Source of the DNA: Desulfobacterium sp.
GTDB taxonomy: Bacteria > Desulfobacterota > Desulfobacteria > Desulfobacterales > Desulfobacteraceae
Length of the DNA stretch: 64,000 nt
NCBI GenBank assembly: GCA_030145245.1
Contig: JAQYWC010000071.1
Coordinates: 94,026 to 158,025 of the forward strand
Direction: 5' to 3'
The position numbers and the translations under genes are program-made. A model generated the notes under the pieces. The model saw nothing but the letters and a program-made list of their open reading frames with translations, was not told the DNA's origin and ran no database searches. Positions 39,303 through 47,643 of the stretch are shown in pieces; position 1 is the first letter of the stretch; each line of letters begins with the position of its first letter.

Positions 39303-39923
39303 TTATCCATCCAGCCGTTTCAGCCAGGTGGCCAGGACGGCTCCGGTCATGGCAAGGCTCTCGGGATCCAGGTAATACTCCCCGCTTTTCTGGAACAGCA
39401 CGGTGGTGGTAGCAGGAAAGTCATCGTCCCTGTCGTTGAACAGCAGCAACAGACGAATCCTGGAAAGAGCCTGGAACTCCATGGCAAGATCGTAGGGGAA
39501 AGACCCTTCGGGCAGAAAGCCCCCCAGCCCCTCGCAGGCCTGGGTAAGTGCGTCCATCCTTCCTTCAAAAGCGGTGGTGATGGCCTTTTCGGTGTCGCTG
39601 GTAAAGAAGTTGACATTCAGGAAATGGGAGGTGCGCTTAAAATCCTTAAATGTAACCCAGTCAGCTGAATCGTGGACCCTCTCGGGACAGAGCAGCAGAT
39701 ACTTTGAAAGGATCACGCAGAGACCATAGTTGGGGGTCACCCCCTCCCGGTTGCGGATGCCGTTGCCAGACACATGGTAAATCTCGTTAAAGCAGGGTAC
39801 AAAAATCCCGTCCCCGTCGGTTTCAAGCCCCAGCACCTCTGCCCGGGGCTGCAGGTCACAATCGGCGATCTGTTTCAGGTACTCGTCATGGTTTGTCTGA
39901 AATATTTCGGCACGCTCGTTCAA
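39303..39923 (-). CDS. DUF3786 domain protein
   Basis: 206 residues; TTG start behind GGAGGTGA. DUF3786 is a domain of unknown function that I associate with strict anaerobes. Recognisable features are the N-terminal FQTNHDEYLKQIADCD, the beta stretch DGIFVPCFNEIYHVS, the central LCVILSKYLLLC and WVTFKDFKRTSHF, and the C-terminal RIRLLLLFNDRDDDFPATTTVLF. A second DUF3786 protein, with an added iron-sulfur domain, lies at 48921-49739. The present copy lacks that module. It has no clear operon partner; the thioesterase gene starts 170 bases downstream. Confidence 0.8.
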   Translation of the reverse strand: MNERAEIFQTNHDEYLKQIADCDLQPRAEVLGLETDGDGIFVPCFNEIYHVSGNGIRNREGVTPNYGLCVILSKYLLLCPERVHDSADWVTFKDFKRTSHFLNVNFFTSDTEKAITTAFEGRMDALTQACEGLGGFLPEGSFPYDLAMEFQALSRIRLLLLFNDRDDDFPATTTVLFQKSGEYYLDPESLAMTGAVLATWLKRLDG

Positions 39924-39983
39924 AGTTCACCTCCGGATATCGGATTAGTAGAAAATATCCATTGGATGGTAAACCCGTGAATC

Positions 39984-40010
39984 AAAAAAACCATCCCCCA
40001 TTCGGGGGAT
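39984..40010 (-). terminator. intrinsic terminator
   Basis: Seven-base GC stem ATCCCCC / GGGGGAT (39993-39999 and 40004-40010) with a 4-base loop, followed on the minus strand by a T-run opposite the A-run at 39984-39990. It ends the four-gene minus-strand unit that finishes at 40052. Confidence 0.8.
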
Positions 40011-40051
40011 TTTACAAATTTCCATGGCCATTCCAGGCCATGCATGCCCCT

Positions 40052-41296
40052 CTACCCCTTGTGAAGACCATTGTTGACAAAAAACAGGTGCTCCATGCCA
40101 TGGAAACTACCGTCACCCTTGCTATCGCGCCTGAACCCGAGCTTGGAAAGCAGGTGCTGGGAGGCGGTGTTGGCCGAATGGGTGAGCGAGACCAGGGTGT
40201 CGGCGTTGAGGCTGTCGGCAGCATACCCGACACAGGCCCGGGCCGCCTCAGAGGCAATGCCCATGCCCCAGTACGGCTCGTCAATGATATACCCGAGTTC
40301 GATCTCCCCGGCCTCCTCAAGCCACCGGAGACCGCAATACCCTATGGGAAGGGCAGACTCCTTCATCTCCACGACAAACATGCCATAGCCATGCGCTTTC
40401 CAATGGCGGATCAGGCCATGGAGCCGTTTTTCGGCCTCCCGGGCGGACAAAGGCCCTTTCGTGGGTGGAATATGCTGCATCACCCGGGGATTACCGTAGA
40501 GACGGGCAAAAAATTCATGGTCAGACAAAAGGGGCGTGCGAAGAGAAAGCCGGCCGGTCTCCAGAAGAACCTGGAGTCCCCCCGGTTTGACCCGCTCCTG
40601 CCATCTCTCCTGGCTTGCAAAACTATGATCAATGTTGACAGCCATTTCAAGGAACCGTTTGGAAGGCACTGAAAACAACAGGGTATCATTGGGAACATGG
40701 GCCCTCATGGCCGGGTCCATGGCGCCGGCAACAGCTTTGGGCAAGGGGGTGAATCCCTCTTTATAAGGAAGGGTCCACATGCTTTGGCAGCCCGAGGCAA
40801 AAGGAATGGTCACATTATCGTTTCCATGCCTGTCGAAATTTGCAAGGGTGACAAGGCCTGTCAGGGTCAACGGGTCGACCCAGCAGTTAACAACCTCAAC
40901 AACGACATTGTCGTCCATGGTCCGGAGGGTTTCCAGCACCAGGTAGGTTGCACTGGCCTTTTTGGCATCAACCTGTTCGTAAAACGCGTTGCCAAGGGCG
41001 GTGGTCTGTTTAAACCCCTCCTTGGCAGACAGCGCCCTTCCGCCCCCGGGACCCGGCTCCCGGAACCCCATATAGCAGGCAGCTCCGCCACACCCGGGAC
41101 GGTCCTTTGAGATACACAGCCGTTTGCCCTTGACCACCTCCCGGAGAAGCTCAAACATGCAGGTCCGGGCGCCGGGATCAAACTCCAGTGCGTTATCCGG
41201 CACACGGTCTGAAAAATACCACCCCATGGTGGGCAGGGTGGTTGGAAAACGGTGGGTGAACTTGTGCTCAACGGCTTTTATTTTATCTGCTCCCAT
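40052..41296 (-). CDS. DUF169 domain fused to GNAT acetyltransferase
   Basis: 414 residues from the ATG at 41296 (GGAGAAAAG upstream). The N-terminal part (about residues 1-225) is DUF169, with the characteristic CISKDRPGCGGAACYMGF cysteine segment, GNAFYEQVDAKKASATYLV and IPFASGCQSMWTLPY. The C-terminal part (about 245-400) is a GNAT domain of the RimJ type (LSLRTPLLSDHEFFARL, IELGYIIDEPYWGMGIASEA, SANTASQHLLSKLGF). DUF169 proteins are common in anaerobes and methanogens and usually stand alone; their function is unknown. The fusion suggests that the DUF169 part presents or senses a substrate for acetylation. Last gene of the GNAT / Rieske-like / rhomboid / DUF169 unit. Confidence 0.82.
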   Translation of the reverse strand: MGADKIKAVEHKFTHRFPTTLPTMGWYFSDRVPDNALEFDPGARTCMFELLREVVKGKRLCISKDRPGCGGAACYMGFREPGPGGGRALSAKEGFKQTTALGNAFYEQVDAKKASATYLVLETLRTMDDNVVVEVVNCWVDPLTLTGLVTLANFDRHGNDNVTIPFASGCQSMWTLPYKEGFTPLPKAVAGAMDPAMRAHVPNDTLLFSVPSKRFLEMAVNIDHSFASQERWQERVKPGGLQVLLETGRLSLRTPLLSDHEFFARLYGNPRVMQHIPPTKGPLSAREAEKRLHGLIRHWKAHGYGMFVVEMKESALPIGYCGLRWLEEAGEIELGYIIDEPYWGMGIASEAARACVGYAADSLNADTLVSLTHSANTASQHLLSKLGFRRDSKGDGSFHGMEHLFFVNNGLHKG

Positions 41297-41333
41297 CTCT
41301 TTTCTCCATGGATCATTGCTCCTTTCCCATTGA

Positions 41334-41876
41334 TCATTGGGACCGCTCAACCCGGGCGCAGAAGATACCGGCCAGTAGCCCGCACAGATGCCCCTCCCAG
41401 GACACCCCGAAGGAATGGGGAATCAACCCCCACAGAATACCTCCGTAGGCTGCCACGGTCACAATGGAGACCGCAATGGAGGCGAGGCTGCGCTTCACCA
41501 TCCCCCTGAACACAAGATATCCAAAGTAACCAAAGATCAAAGAGCTTGCCCCCACATGGATCGCGGGTCTTCCAATGAGCCAGACCCCGCCCCCCCCGAG
41601 AACCGTAATAATGAGAGTGGTCTGGATAAACACCCTCTGCCCGTGTAAAAGGACCAGGCCGCCAAGCACCAGCAAAGGCAGCGTGTTCACCATCAGATGG
41701 CGGAGGCCGCCGTGGAGAAAGGGGGCAAAGAGAATGCCGGGAAGGCCCGAAAGACGCCTTGGGAGGATACCATACCTGAGGAGTGCATGGCCCAGCAACA
41801 GGTCGATACACGCCACCGCCCAGATAAAAAGGACGAACCAGATAATGATGGGCATGGATGTTCTGTTCTTACTCAC
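41334..41876 (-). CDS. rhomboid family intramembrane serine protease
   Basis: 180 residues, six membrane segments. Rhomboids cleave membrane proteins within the bilayer. The catalytic serine lies in HVGASSLIFGYFGYL (G-x-S motif) and the catalytic histidine in SWEGHLCGLLAG; HGGLRHLMVNTLPLL provides the conserved histidine/asparagine of the oxyanion region. GTG start overlaps the stop of the Rieske-like gene (GTGA), so it is translationally coupled. Targets are unknown, though neighbouring small membrane or Fe-S proteins are possible. Confidence 0.9.
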   Translation of the reverse strand: MSKNRTSMPIIIWFVLFIWAVACIDLLLGHALLRYGILPRRLSGLPGILFAPFLHGGLRHLMVNTLPLLVLGGLVLLHGQRVFIQTTLIITVLGGGGVWLIGRPAIHVGASSLIFGYFGYLVFRGMVKRSLASIAVSIVTVAAYGGILWGLIPHSFGVSWEGHLCGLLAGIFCARVERSQ

Positions 41877-42289
41877 AGTTGAATGATAATCCTCTCCCGG
41901 TCCCGGGTGGTCTCAAAGGTTGCGATGCCCTTGTTTGCGGAGCCGGACATCACCTGGCCCGTGAAATCATAGGTGGATTTTCCGATGCTGCAGCACTGGA
42001 CGGTTCGGGTGCCGGGAACCGGATCAAGCCTGCGTCCCATGTGTTGGCACTGGTTTTGAAAGGTGTGCAAACTGTCCCCCTCCCCACGGACCACCAAAAG
42101 CCGGACCGGAAGCTTCTTCCCCTCCAGACGAATCGCACCAAAAGGGGTTGACAGCTCCGGGGCCTTGGCAAGGTCCACCTCCACTCTCTTTCCCGAGACC
42201 GTCCAGCATCCCTCGTCCTTTGGCTGTTGTGTGGCACAGATACCAAAAATCCGCTGAAGAATAGTGCGCTTGAGAATCACAGGTCCCAT
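41873..42289 (-). CDS. Rieske-like protein with an altered cluster motif
   Basis: 138 residues from the ATG at 42289 (AAGGAG upstream). The fold pattern is that of a Rieske 2Fe-2S domain. The first ligand box is normal, CQHMGRRLDP (C-x-H). The second reads QCCSIGKSTYD where CxxHG is expected, so the second histidine ligand is missing, replaced by Ile or Ser depending on alignment. The cluster is therefore either absent, bound differently through the CC pair, or of another type. There is no oxygenase or cytochrome partner next to it; it is the second gene of an operon with a GNAT enzyme and a rhomboid protease. The annotation rests on motif pattern. Confidence 0.7.
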   Translation of the reverse strand: MGPVILKRTILQRIFGICATQQPKDEGCWTVSGKRVEVDLAKAPELSTPFGAIRLEGKKLPVRLLVVRGEGDSLHTFQNQCQHMGRRLDPVPGTRTVQCCSIGKSTYDFTGQVMSGSANKGIATFETTRDRERIIIQL

Positions 42290-42293
42290 GTCG

Positions 42294-42848
42294 TCAGACT
42301 CCTTTTGTATGAAGTAACGGTTTGTCTCTGAATTGATCCAGGGTGATGCTGAACGGGGAAACCACGTCCCCGTAACAATCAAATGCAGGATCGGGTGCCA
42401 TGCCGATCTTCCTTAATACAGCAAGGGAGGCGCTGTTTTCCGGAACGGCCGCCCCATAAAGGGTGGGCAGGCCCAGGACGGTGAAGCCATAGCCGACTAC
42501 GGCCCTGGCAGCCTCCAGGGCAAACCCGTTGCCCCAATGCGCGTTTACAATCCCGTACCGGATATCCACAAAGGCCGTGGCCCCGGCATGTTCCAGGCCG
42601 GCATAGCCCACCACCCCCCCAGTAGACTTTATCCTGAGCAAAAAGATGCCAAACCCGTGGGTTTCCCAATGATCGAGCCTTGCCGCCACATACTCCTCGA
42701 TCTCCGGCCCGGTGTAGGGGGCTGCCTTGGGAAGATAGCGGGTGAGCATTGGATCTGAAAGAAAGTCGGCCATGAAGTCAATGTCATTGGCACGGATCGG
42801 TGCAAGAATAAGGCGATCGGTTTCCATTGTTGCTGTTTGTGTATTCAC
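42294..42848 (-). CDS. GNAT family N-acetyltransferase, RimJ/RimL-like
   Basis: 184 residues from a GTG at 42848 with GGAAAAAG upstream; an ATG seven codons later (METDRLILAPIR) is a plausible alternative. A single GNAT domain with TDRLILAPIRANDIDFM at the start, the acetyl-CoA loop NAHWGNGFALEAARAVVGY, and AVPENSASLAVLRKIGM. This branch includes ribosomal-protein and small-molecule acetyltransferases; the substrate is not predictable. First gene of the minus-strand unit that continues with the Rieske-like gene four bases after its stop. Confidence 0.85.
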   Translation of the reverse strand: MNTQTATMETDRLILAPIRANDIDFMADFLSDPMLTRYLPKAAPYTGPEIEEYVAARLDHWETHGFGIFLLRIKSTGGVVGYAGLEHAGATAFVDIRYGIVNAHWGNGFALEAARAVVGYGFTVLGLPTLYGAAVPENSASLAVLRKIGMAPDPAFDCYGDVVSPFSITLDQFRDKPLLHTKGV

Positions 42849-42907
42849 TGCTTTTTCCAATATTAATATTCCAGTCAAACATCTTTTCTTCTCAAGGCGG
42901 GAAAAAG

Positions 42908-43081
42908 ATGTCAAGTCAAATCGTGGTTAACGACATGCCGGGGATGGAATCCATTACTGTTGAAACGAGGGTTGCCATTGATAATCCTGATAACAAAACC
43001 GAAACAGATTCAAAAAAACGATTGGAAAAACAGTTTCGTCTGTGGTTACTTCCTGGCATCGTCAAAAACGTTCCCATTTAA
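42908..43081 (+). CDS. small hypothetical ORF upstream of pstS
   Basis: 57 codons, MSSQIVVNDMPGMESITV at the N-terminus, then a charged, Asp/Asn/Lys-rich middle and a short hydrophobic end (LWLLPGIVKN). GGGAAAAAG could serve as ribosome-binding site. It ends 25 bases before pstS. It may be a leader peptide or non-functional; I do not recognise it. Confidence 0.35.
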   Translation: MSSQIVVNDMPGMESITVETRVAIDNPDNKTETDSKKRLEKQFRLWLLPGIVKNVPI

Positions 43082-43106
43082 TAAGAGTTAATACAGGAGA
43101 AAAATA

Positions 43107-43937
43107 ATGATCAAACGCGCCATGGTTGCCATGATAACACTTTGTACGGCACTCCTTGTTACCCTGCCGGTCCATGCCAACGACCTTGACCGGTTTGCCG
43201 GCCTTTCCGGAGATCTCAAGATCGCCGGCGGAACGGCCCACATTCCAGTGGTAAAAGAAGCGGCTAAACGAATCATGACCCTCAACCCCAATATCCGAAT
43301 CACCATTGCCGGCGGCGGTTCAGGGGCCGGTATCAAGCAGGTGGGAGAGGGGCTGATCGATATCGGCAACTCCGGCAGACGCCCAAGCAGCAAGGAGATC
43401 GGCACCTACGGACTGGCACTCCACAAATGGGCCATCGATGGGGTGGCCGTGGTTGTCAACCCTGCCAACGCTGTGACCGCGCTGACCAAAGACCAGCTGG
43501 GGCGGATCTTTTCAGGAGAGATCACCAACTGGAAGGAGCTGGGCGGCAATGACCGGGGAATCAACCTCTACACCCGGGACGAGTCCAGCGGCACCCGGTC
43601 CGTGTTCTGGAAAAAAGCCCTTAACAAGGGAGATATTGCCCTGTCCGCCAACTTTGTTGTCTCAAACGGCGCCATGAAAACCGCAGTTGCAAACGATCCC
43701 AGCGCCATCGGCTACATGTCCGCAGGCTTTGTGGACCAGCGCCTCACCCCCGTTGTGCTGGACGGCGTCACACCCGATGCTGCGTCCATCAGAAACGGAA
43801 GTTATAAAGTGGCACGGGGACTTTTCAGCAACACCCGGGGGGAGGCCAGCGGCCTTTCCAGGCAGTTTATCGACTTTCTTCTCTCCGACCAGGGCCAGGC
43901 AATTGTAAAAGAGAAAGGATTCATTCCTGTCAAATAG
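43107..43937 (+). CDS. pstS: phosphate ABC transporter substrate-binding protein
   Basis: 276 residues with a signal peptide cleaved near VHAND (residue 25). Captures phosphate in the periplasm. The phosphate-binding loops are visible: GGTAHIPVV (T-x-x-x-P), AGGGSGAGIKQVGEG, DIGNSGRRPSSKE, and TRDESSGTRSVFWKK, in which the Ser-Gly-Thr-Arg contacts phosphate. It is shorter than the Escherichia coli protein and belongs to the compact PstS group of many anaerobes. AGGAG precedes the ATG. pstC, pstA and pstB follow closely. No Pho box was found upstream, and no phoU or phoB/R is present in the window. Confidence 0.95.
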   Translation: MIKRAMVAMITLCTALLVTLPVHANDLDRFAGLSGDLKIAGGTAHIPVVKEAAKRIMTLNPNIRITIAGGGSGAGIKQVGEGLIDIGNSGRRPSSKEIGTYGLALHKWAIDGVAVVVNPANAVTALTKDQLGRIFSGEITNWKELGGNDRGINLYTRDESSGTRSVFWKKALNKGDIALSANFVVSNGAMKTAVANDPSAIGYMSAGFVDQRLTPVVLDGVTPDAASIRNGSYKVARGLFSNTRGEASGLSRQFIDFLLSDQGQAIVKEKGFIPVK

Positions 43938-43941
43938 CATC

Positions 43942-44823
43942 ATGCATAGATCCCTTTTTCAACAAAAGAGAGACCGGAAAGAAACAGCAGCCAGGGCACT
44001 TCTATTTATGTCGGCCCTGGTTTGCTGTCTTCTGGTGCTGCTCATCCTCGGCTTCATGATCGTCACAGGCCTTCCCCTGTTCGGCCAGAGCCAGGCCATG
44101 GACCTGCTGACAGGCGCCTGGTCCCCCCGCAACAACCTCTACGGCATCGCGCCCATGATACTCGGGACCCTGTGGATATCACTTTTGAGCGTGACCATCT
44201 CTTTTCCCATGAGCCTGGGATGCGCCGCCTACATCTCCGTCCTGGGGGGCCACAAAAAAGCAACCGTCATGAAAGGCTGCGTCCAGATGATGACCGGCAT
44301 TCCCACCATCATCTACGGGTTTGTGGGCGTCTTTCTCCTGGTGCCCCTGATCCGGGAGACGGCCGGAAGGGGCAGCGGCATGTGCATCCTGTCGGCAAGC
44401 CTTGTGCTCGCCGTTCTCATCGCCCCCACCATGATCCTTTTTTTCATCCAGAGCTTTGACAGGGTTCCCCGGTCCTGGCTGGATGCCGTGGACGCCCTGG
44501 GGGGCTCCAGGGTGCAGAAGCTCGTGTACGTGGTTCTCCCGGCCTGTGTAAAAGGCATCGTCACCGGCACGGTCCTCTCCTTTGGCAGGGCCCTGGGCGA
44601 CACCCTGGTGGCGCTGATGATCGCCGGGAATGCGGTCCAGACACCCAACAGCCTGCTTGACTCCGCACGGACCCTGACCTCCCACATCGCCCTGGTGAGT
44701 GCTGCGGATTTCGAGAGCATGGAGTTCAAGTCCATCTTCCTGTGCGGAGCCGTGCTCTACCTGATCACAGCTGTGGTCATCCTTGGCGCAAGACTCATCG
44801 AAAAAAGAGGCAACCATGAATAG
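43942..44823 (+). CDS. pstC: phosphate ABC transporter permease PstC
   Basis: 293 residues, six membrane segments (for example LLFMSALVCCLLVLLILGF near the N-terminus). It forms the inner-membrane phosphate channel with PstA. The permease coupling motif is VPRSWLDAVDALGGSRVQKL (EAA-loop type), followed by the LSFGRALGDTLVALMIAG segment typical of PstC. The start is four bases after the pstS stop and lacks an obvious ribosome-binding site, so it is likely coupled to pstS. The end overlaps pstA by eight bases. Confidence 0.95.
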   Translation: MHRSLFQQKRDRKETAARALLFMSALVCCLLVLLILGFMIVTGLPLFGQSQAMDLLTGAWSPRNNLYGIAPMILGTLWISLLSVTISFPMSLGCAAYISVLGGHKKATVMKGCVQMMTGIPTIIYGFVGVFLLVPLIRETAGRGSGMCILSASLVLAVLIAPTMILFFIQSFDRVPRSWLDAVDALGGSRVQKLVYVVLPACVKGIVTGTVLSFGRALGDTLVALMIAGNAVQTPNSLLDSARTLTSHIALVSAADFESMEFKSIFLCGAVLYLITAVVILGARLIEKRGNHE

Positions 44824-45697
44824 ATGGGGCGAAAAAGCCGTTTACGCGCTCTCGGTCATCAGCTGCATGATGCTCTTCGGAAGCGTTGCCACCCTGCTCT
44901 GCTACCTTTTAATCAAGGGGCTTCCGGCACTCAACCTTGGGCTGATCTTCGGATCCACCCCGGTGGGGGACGCCCTGCTCCTGAAACGCCAGGTGTTTGA
45001 CGGTATCTTTCCGGCCATGGCAGGCACCCTTGCCCTCATCCTGCTTGCCATCACCATTGCCGTACCCCTGGGGCTTCTGGCCGGCATCTACATGGCCGAA
45101 TACAGCGGCAGGTTCACCCGGAACGTGTTTGGATTTCTCTTTGACCTTCTCTCTGGAATTCCCTCCATTGTGGTGGGGCTGTTCGGTTTTTCAGCCATCC
45201 TGTTTCTCCACCACCATGTCAGTGAAGCCCTGGTTCCCAGCCTTCTGGTCTCAGCCCTGTCCCTTGCCTTTCTCGTTCTGCCCTACATTGTGAAAACCAC
45301 CCAGATGGCCCTTGAGACCGTTCCCAGGCAGACCCGGGTCACCGGACTTGCCCTTGGGGCGACCAAACTCCAGAACATCGTCTTCTGCCTGATCCCCGAA
45401 TCCTTTTCAACCATACTCGGGGGCATCATCCTTGCCGTGGGGAGATGCGCCGAGGACACAGCCGTTATCATGCTCACCGGAGCCGTGGCATCGGCCGGGC
45501 TTCCCAACTCCCTGTTCAAGGGATTTGAGGCCCTGCCCTTTTACATCTACTACATCTCCTCCCAGTATGCCGACCAGGCAGAGCTCAACCAGGGATTTGG
45601 CGCCTGCATCGTGCTGTTGCTGATCTGCGCAACGCTTTTCATCCTTGCCGCCATCATCCAGAGGAAGGTAAAACACACCCTCTTGTACCGACACTAA
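44816..45697 (+). CDS. pstA: phosphate ABC transporter permease PstA
   Basis: 293 residues, six membrane segments. The ATG at 44816 overlaps the end of pstC; the frame is open a little further upstream. Typical PstA sequence: GLLAGIYMAEYSGRFTRNVF, then DLLSGIPSIVVGLFGF, and the coupling loop TVPRQTRVTGLALGATKLQN. GGIILAVGRCAEDTAVIML replaces the usual GRAxGETAPLL, with CAED where GETA is common. Partner of PstC in the membrane channel; followed 14 bases later by pstB. Confidence 0.94.
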   Translation: MNRWGEKAVYALSVISCMMLFGSVATLLCYLLIKGLPALNLGLIFGSTPVGDALLLKRQVFDGIFPAMAGTLALILLAITIAVPLGLLAGIYMAEYSGRFTRNVFGFLFDLLSGIPSIVVGLFGFSAILFLHHHVSEALVPSLLVSALSLAFLVLPYIVKTTQMALETVPRQTRVTGLALGATKLQNIVFCLIPESFSTILGGIILAVGRCAEDTAVIMLTGAVASAGLPNSLFKGFEALPFYIYYISSQYADQAELNQGFGACIVLLLICATLFILAAIIQRKVKHTLLYRH

Positions 45698-45711
45698 AGG
45701 AACCAAACAGA

Positions 45712-46404
45712 TTGACACCGCCAAAGATCAAAATCGAATCCCTGGATTTCTACTACAACAACCACCAGATACTGTCCAACATCAACGAAACCATCCCGGA
45801 GAACGCCATCACCTCCATTATCGGACCGTCCGGGGCCGGCAAATCCACCTTTCTCTCCCTTTTCAACCGGTTGTGGGAAACCACCCCCGGGGCCAGGGTT
45901 GAGGGCCGTGTCCTTGCCAGGTTTCACCACTCTTTCATGGACATCAACACCCCCAAATTTTCGGTAACCCAACTCAGAAGAGCCGTGGGCATGGTCTTTC
46001 AAATGCCCAACCCGCTCCCCATGAGCATCTTCAACAACGTGGCCTTTCCGTTGAAGCTTGCCGGCATAAAGGAGAAAGAGGCGGTCCAAAACCGGGTAAC
46101 AGCCGCCATCAAGGCCTGCGGGCTCTGGCCCGAGGTGAAAGACCGCCTGGAGAAAAAAGCAACCACCCTGTCCGGCGGCCAGCAGCAACGCCTCTGCATG
46201 GCAAGGGCCCTGGTCATGGAGCCGGAAATCCTGCTCCTGGACGAACCCACCTCCTCCCTGGACCCAAGATCGGGAGCAATGATCGAGGAGCTCATGGTCG
46301 ACCTCAAACAGCGGTGCACCCTGATCATGGTCTCCCACCAGCCGGACCAGGTGGAAAAAATTGCAGACCATATCATCGATTTTACCCCCGGCCCGGAAAG
46401 TTGA
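45712..46404 (+). CDS. pstB: phosphate ABC transporter ATP-binding protein PstB
   Basis: 230 residues; TTG start after AAAGGA. Drives phosphate import. Walker A is GPSGAGKST, the Q-loop is VFQMPNPLPMSIFNNVAF (the MPNPLP variant seen in PstB), the signature is LSGGQQQRL, Walker B is ILLLDEPTSSLDP and the H-loop is SHQPDQ, where the usual SHN is SHQ. The protein is about 25 residues shorter than Escherichia coli PstB, lacking its C-terminal region. Last gene of pstSCAB; no phoU follows. Confidence 0.93.
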   Translation: MTPPKIKIESLDFYYNNHQILSNINETIPENAITSIIGPSGAGKSTFLSLFNRLWETTPGARVEGRVLARFHHSFMDINTPKFSVTQLRRAVGMVFQMPNPLPMSIFNNVAFPLKLAGIKEKEAVQNRVTAAIKACGLWPEVKDRLEKKATTLSGGQQQRLCMARALVMEPEILLLDEPTSSLDPRSGAMIEELMVDLKQRCTLIMVSHQPDQVEKIADHIIDFTPGPES

Positions 46405-46519
46405 CGTCATAGGCGAAAAGTTAGCGTTTGAATAAGATAACCGTTGACTTTCCTCCTGCTGATTCCTATGATTCCCGGAACGTAAAAACCGGAACAAGAT
46501 ACTGGATGGATAGATTTTC

Positions 46520-47317
46520 ATGTTTATCAACGGATACACTGATTTTTCATTAACAAAAACCGGGGTCCTGTCCAATGCCTATATCGGCATCACCTTCAGC
46601 CTTGACCGGGACGTAGGCGAGCTTTTCCCTTACATCAACAAGGAAATTCCATCGTCGCGATTCCATGACGCTCCTGAGTATATCCAGTTTCTTCTTGATA
46701 AGAAACTTTGCTCCCTCTACCCCAGGGAAGTCATTGCAGCGCCCTTCACGGACCCGGACCAGGCCCGTGAATTTCCCGCCCGGATCATCGAGTTTCTAAA
46801 TGATCTCCATGGAAGAAAAGGACAGCTTGAAACCGACCACCGGAAATACAAGCCCCTCTCGGTCATCGATATTTTCAAGCTGTTGCCCGGCACCAACTGC
46901 AGGCAATGCGGATTTCAAACCTGCACGGCCTTTGCCGCCTCCCTGAGCCGGAACATGACCACCCCCTCAAAATGCCCCTATTTCTCAACCCCCATCAGCA
47001 GCAATTCCGTGTATCCGATCTATGACAGGGAGGGCAACCTCACGTCCACGGTCACCATTGAGGGCGAACGCCCAAACGCTGAAACGGCCGAAAGCCCAAC
47101 AGATGACCACAGGGATCCCGTGGAAACAGACCTTACCCCCAGGGAGGTGGAGGTACTTGAACTTGTTGCAACCGGAGCCACCAACACGGAAATTTCAAAG
47201 CAGCTCTTCATCAGCCCCCACACGGTCAAGAGCCACATCATCCACATCTTCAACAAGCTCGGGGTCAACGACCGCACCCAGGCAGCGGTGATGGCGGTCA
47301 AAAAAAAGATCATCTAG
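46520..47317 (+). CDS. LuxR-type regulator with a four-cysteine iron-sulfur domain
   Basis: 265 residues. The N-terminal 110 residues form an alpha/beta domain without an obvious family. Residues about 112-155 are a corrinoid-protein/CdhD-type 4Fe-4S domain: [20 protein letters not shown], then a fourth cysteine in SKCPYF. A linker of about 40 residues leads to a LuxR-type helix-turn-helix (about 200-262): LTPREVEVLELVATGATNTEI then SPHTVKSHIIHIFNKLGV. No receiver domain is present, so the iron-sulfur cluster is the obvious candidate for signal input, for example redox state, oxygen or nitric oxide. Two genes downstream, a DUF3786 protein carries the same iron-sulfur module. Cytoplasmic; no typical ribosome-binding site is seen before the ATG. 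Confidence 0.85.
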   Translation: MFINGYTDFSLTKTGVLSNAYIGITFSLDRDVGELFPYINKEIPSSRFHDAPEYIQFLLDKKLCSLYPREVIAAPFTDPDQAREFPARIIEFLNDLHGRKGQLETDHRKYKPLSVIDIFKLLPGTNCRQCGFQTCTAFAASLSRNMTTPSKCPYFSTPISSNSVYPIYDREGNLTSTVTIEGERPNAETAESPTDDHRDPVETDLTPREVEVLELVATGATNTEISKQLFISPHTVKSHIIHIFNKLGVNDRTQAAVMAVKKKII

Positions 47318-47375
47318 GCAATCCCAATGGGAACACTCCCGGAATCTGCGGCAAGAAAATCCCATTTGCAGGGTT

Positions 47376-47477
47376 TTCCATACAGATAAACGCCGAACAG
47401 GAAAAAACGGTCCTGTTACCCCTTGCAACAGGGGGTTCACGGCGCTGCCATACCCGGAAGCGATCAGGTGTATGGAA
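47376..47477. ncRNA. candidate structured RNA or palindromic element
   Basis: Nested perfect stems: TTCCATAC/GTATGGAA (47376-47383 with 47470-47477), CGCCG/CGGCG (47391-47395 with 47440-47444), and inside it two hairpins, AACAGGA/TCCTGTT (47396-47402 with 47411-47417) and ACCCC/GGGGT (47418-47422 with 47432-47436). Together they give a closed three-way junction on a longer stem. I match it to no known RNA class, and the transcribed strand is unknown. The rest of 47318-47643 shows nothing else I can name. Confidence 0.4.
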
Positions 47478-47643
47478 CCCCCTTCACAACCTTCAACAAC
47501 TCACGAAAAGCAGACGAAACAACGAGTAAACCCTGAATGAATTTTCCTTCACCCATGGGACAAGTCTTTTCAAATGCACCCGTCCTCCCCCCACCGGACT
47601 GGGATTTTATTGCCTTTCCGCCCCCCTTTAGGTCAGATTTGAA

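Noticed and set aside
42830..43106. Pho box before pstS
   Set aside because: No CTGTCAT-type direct repeats could be found, so PhoB control is not claimed.
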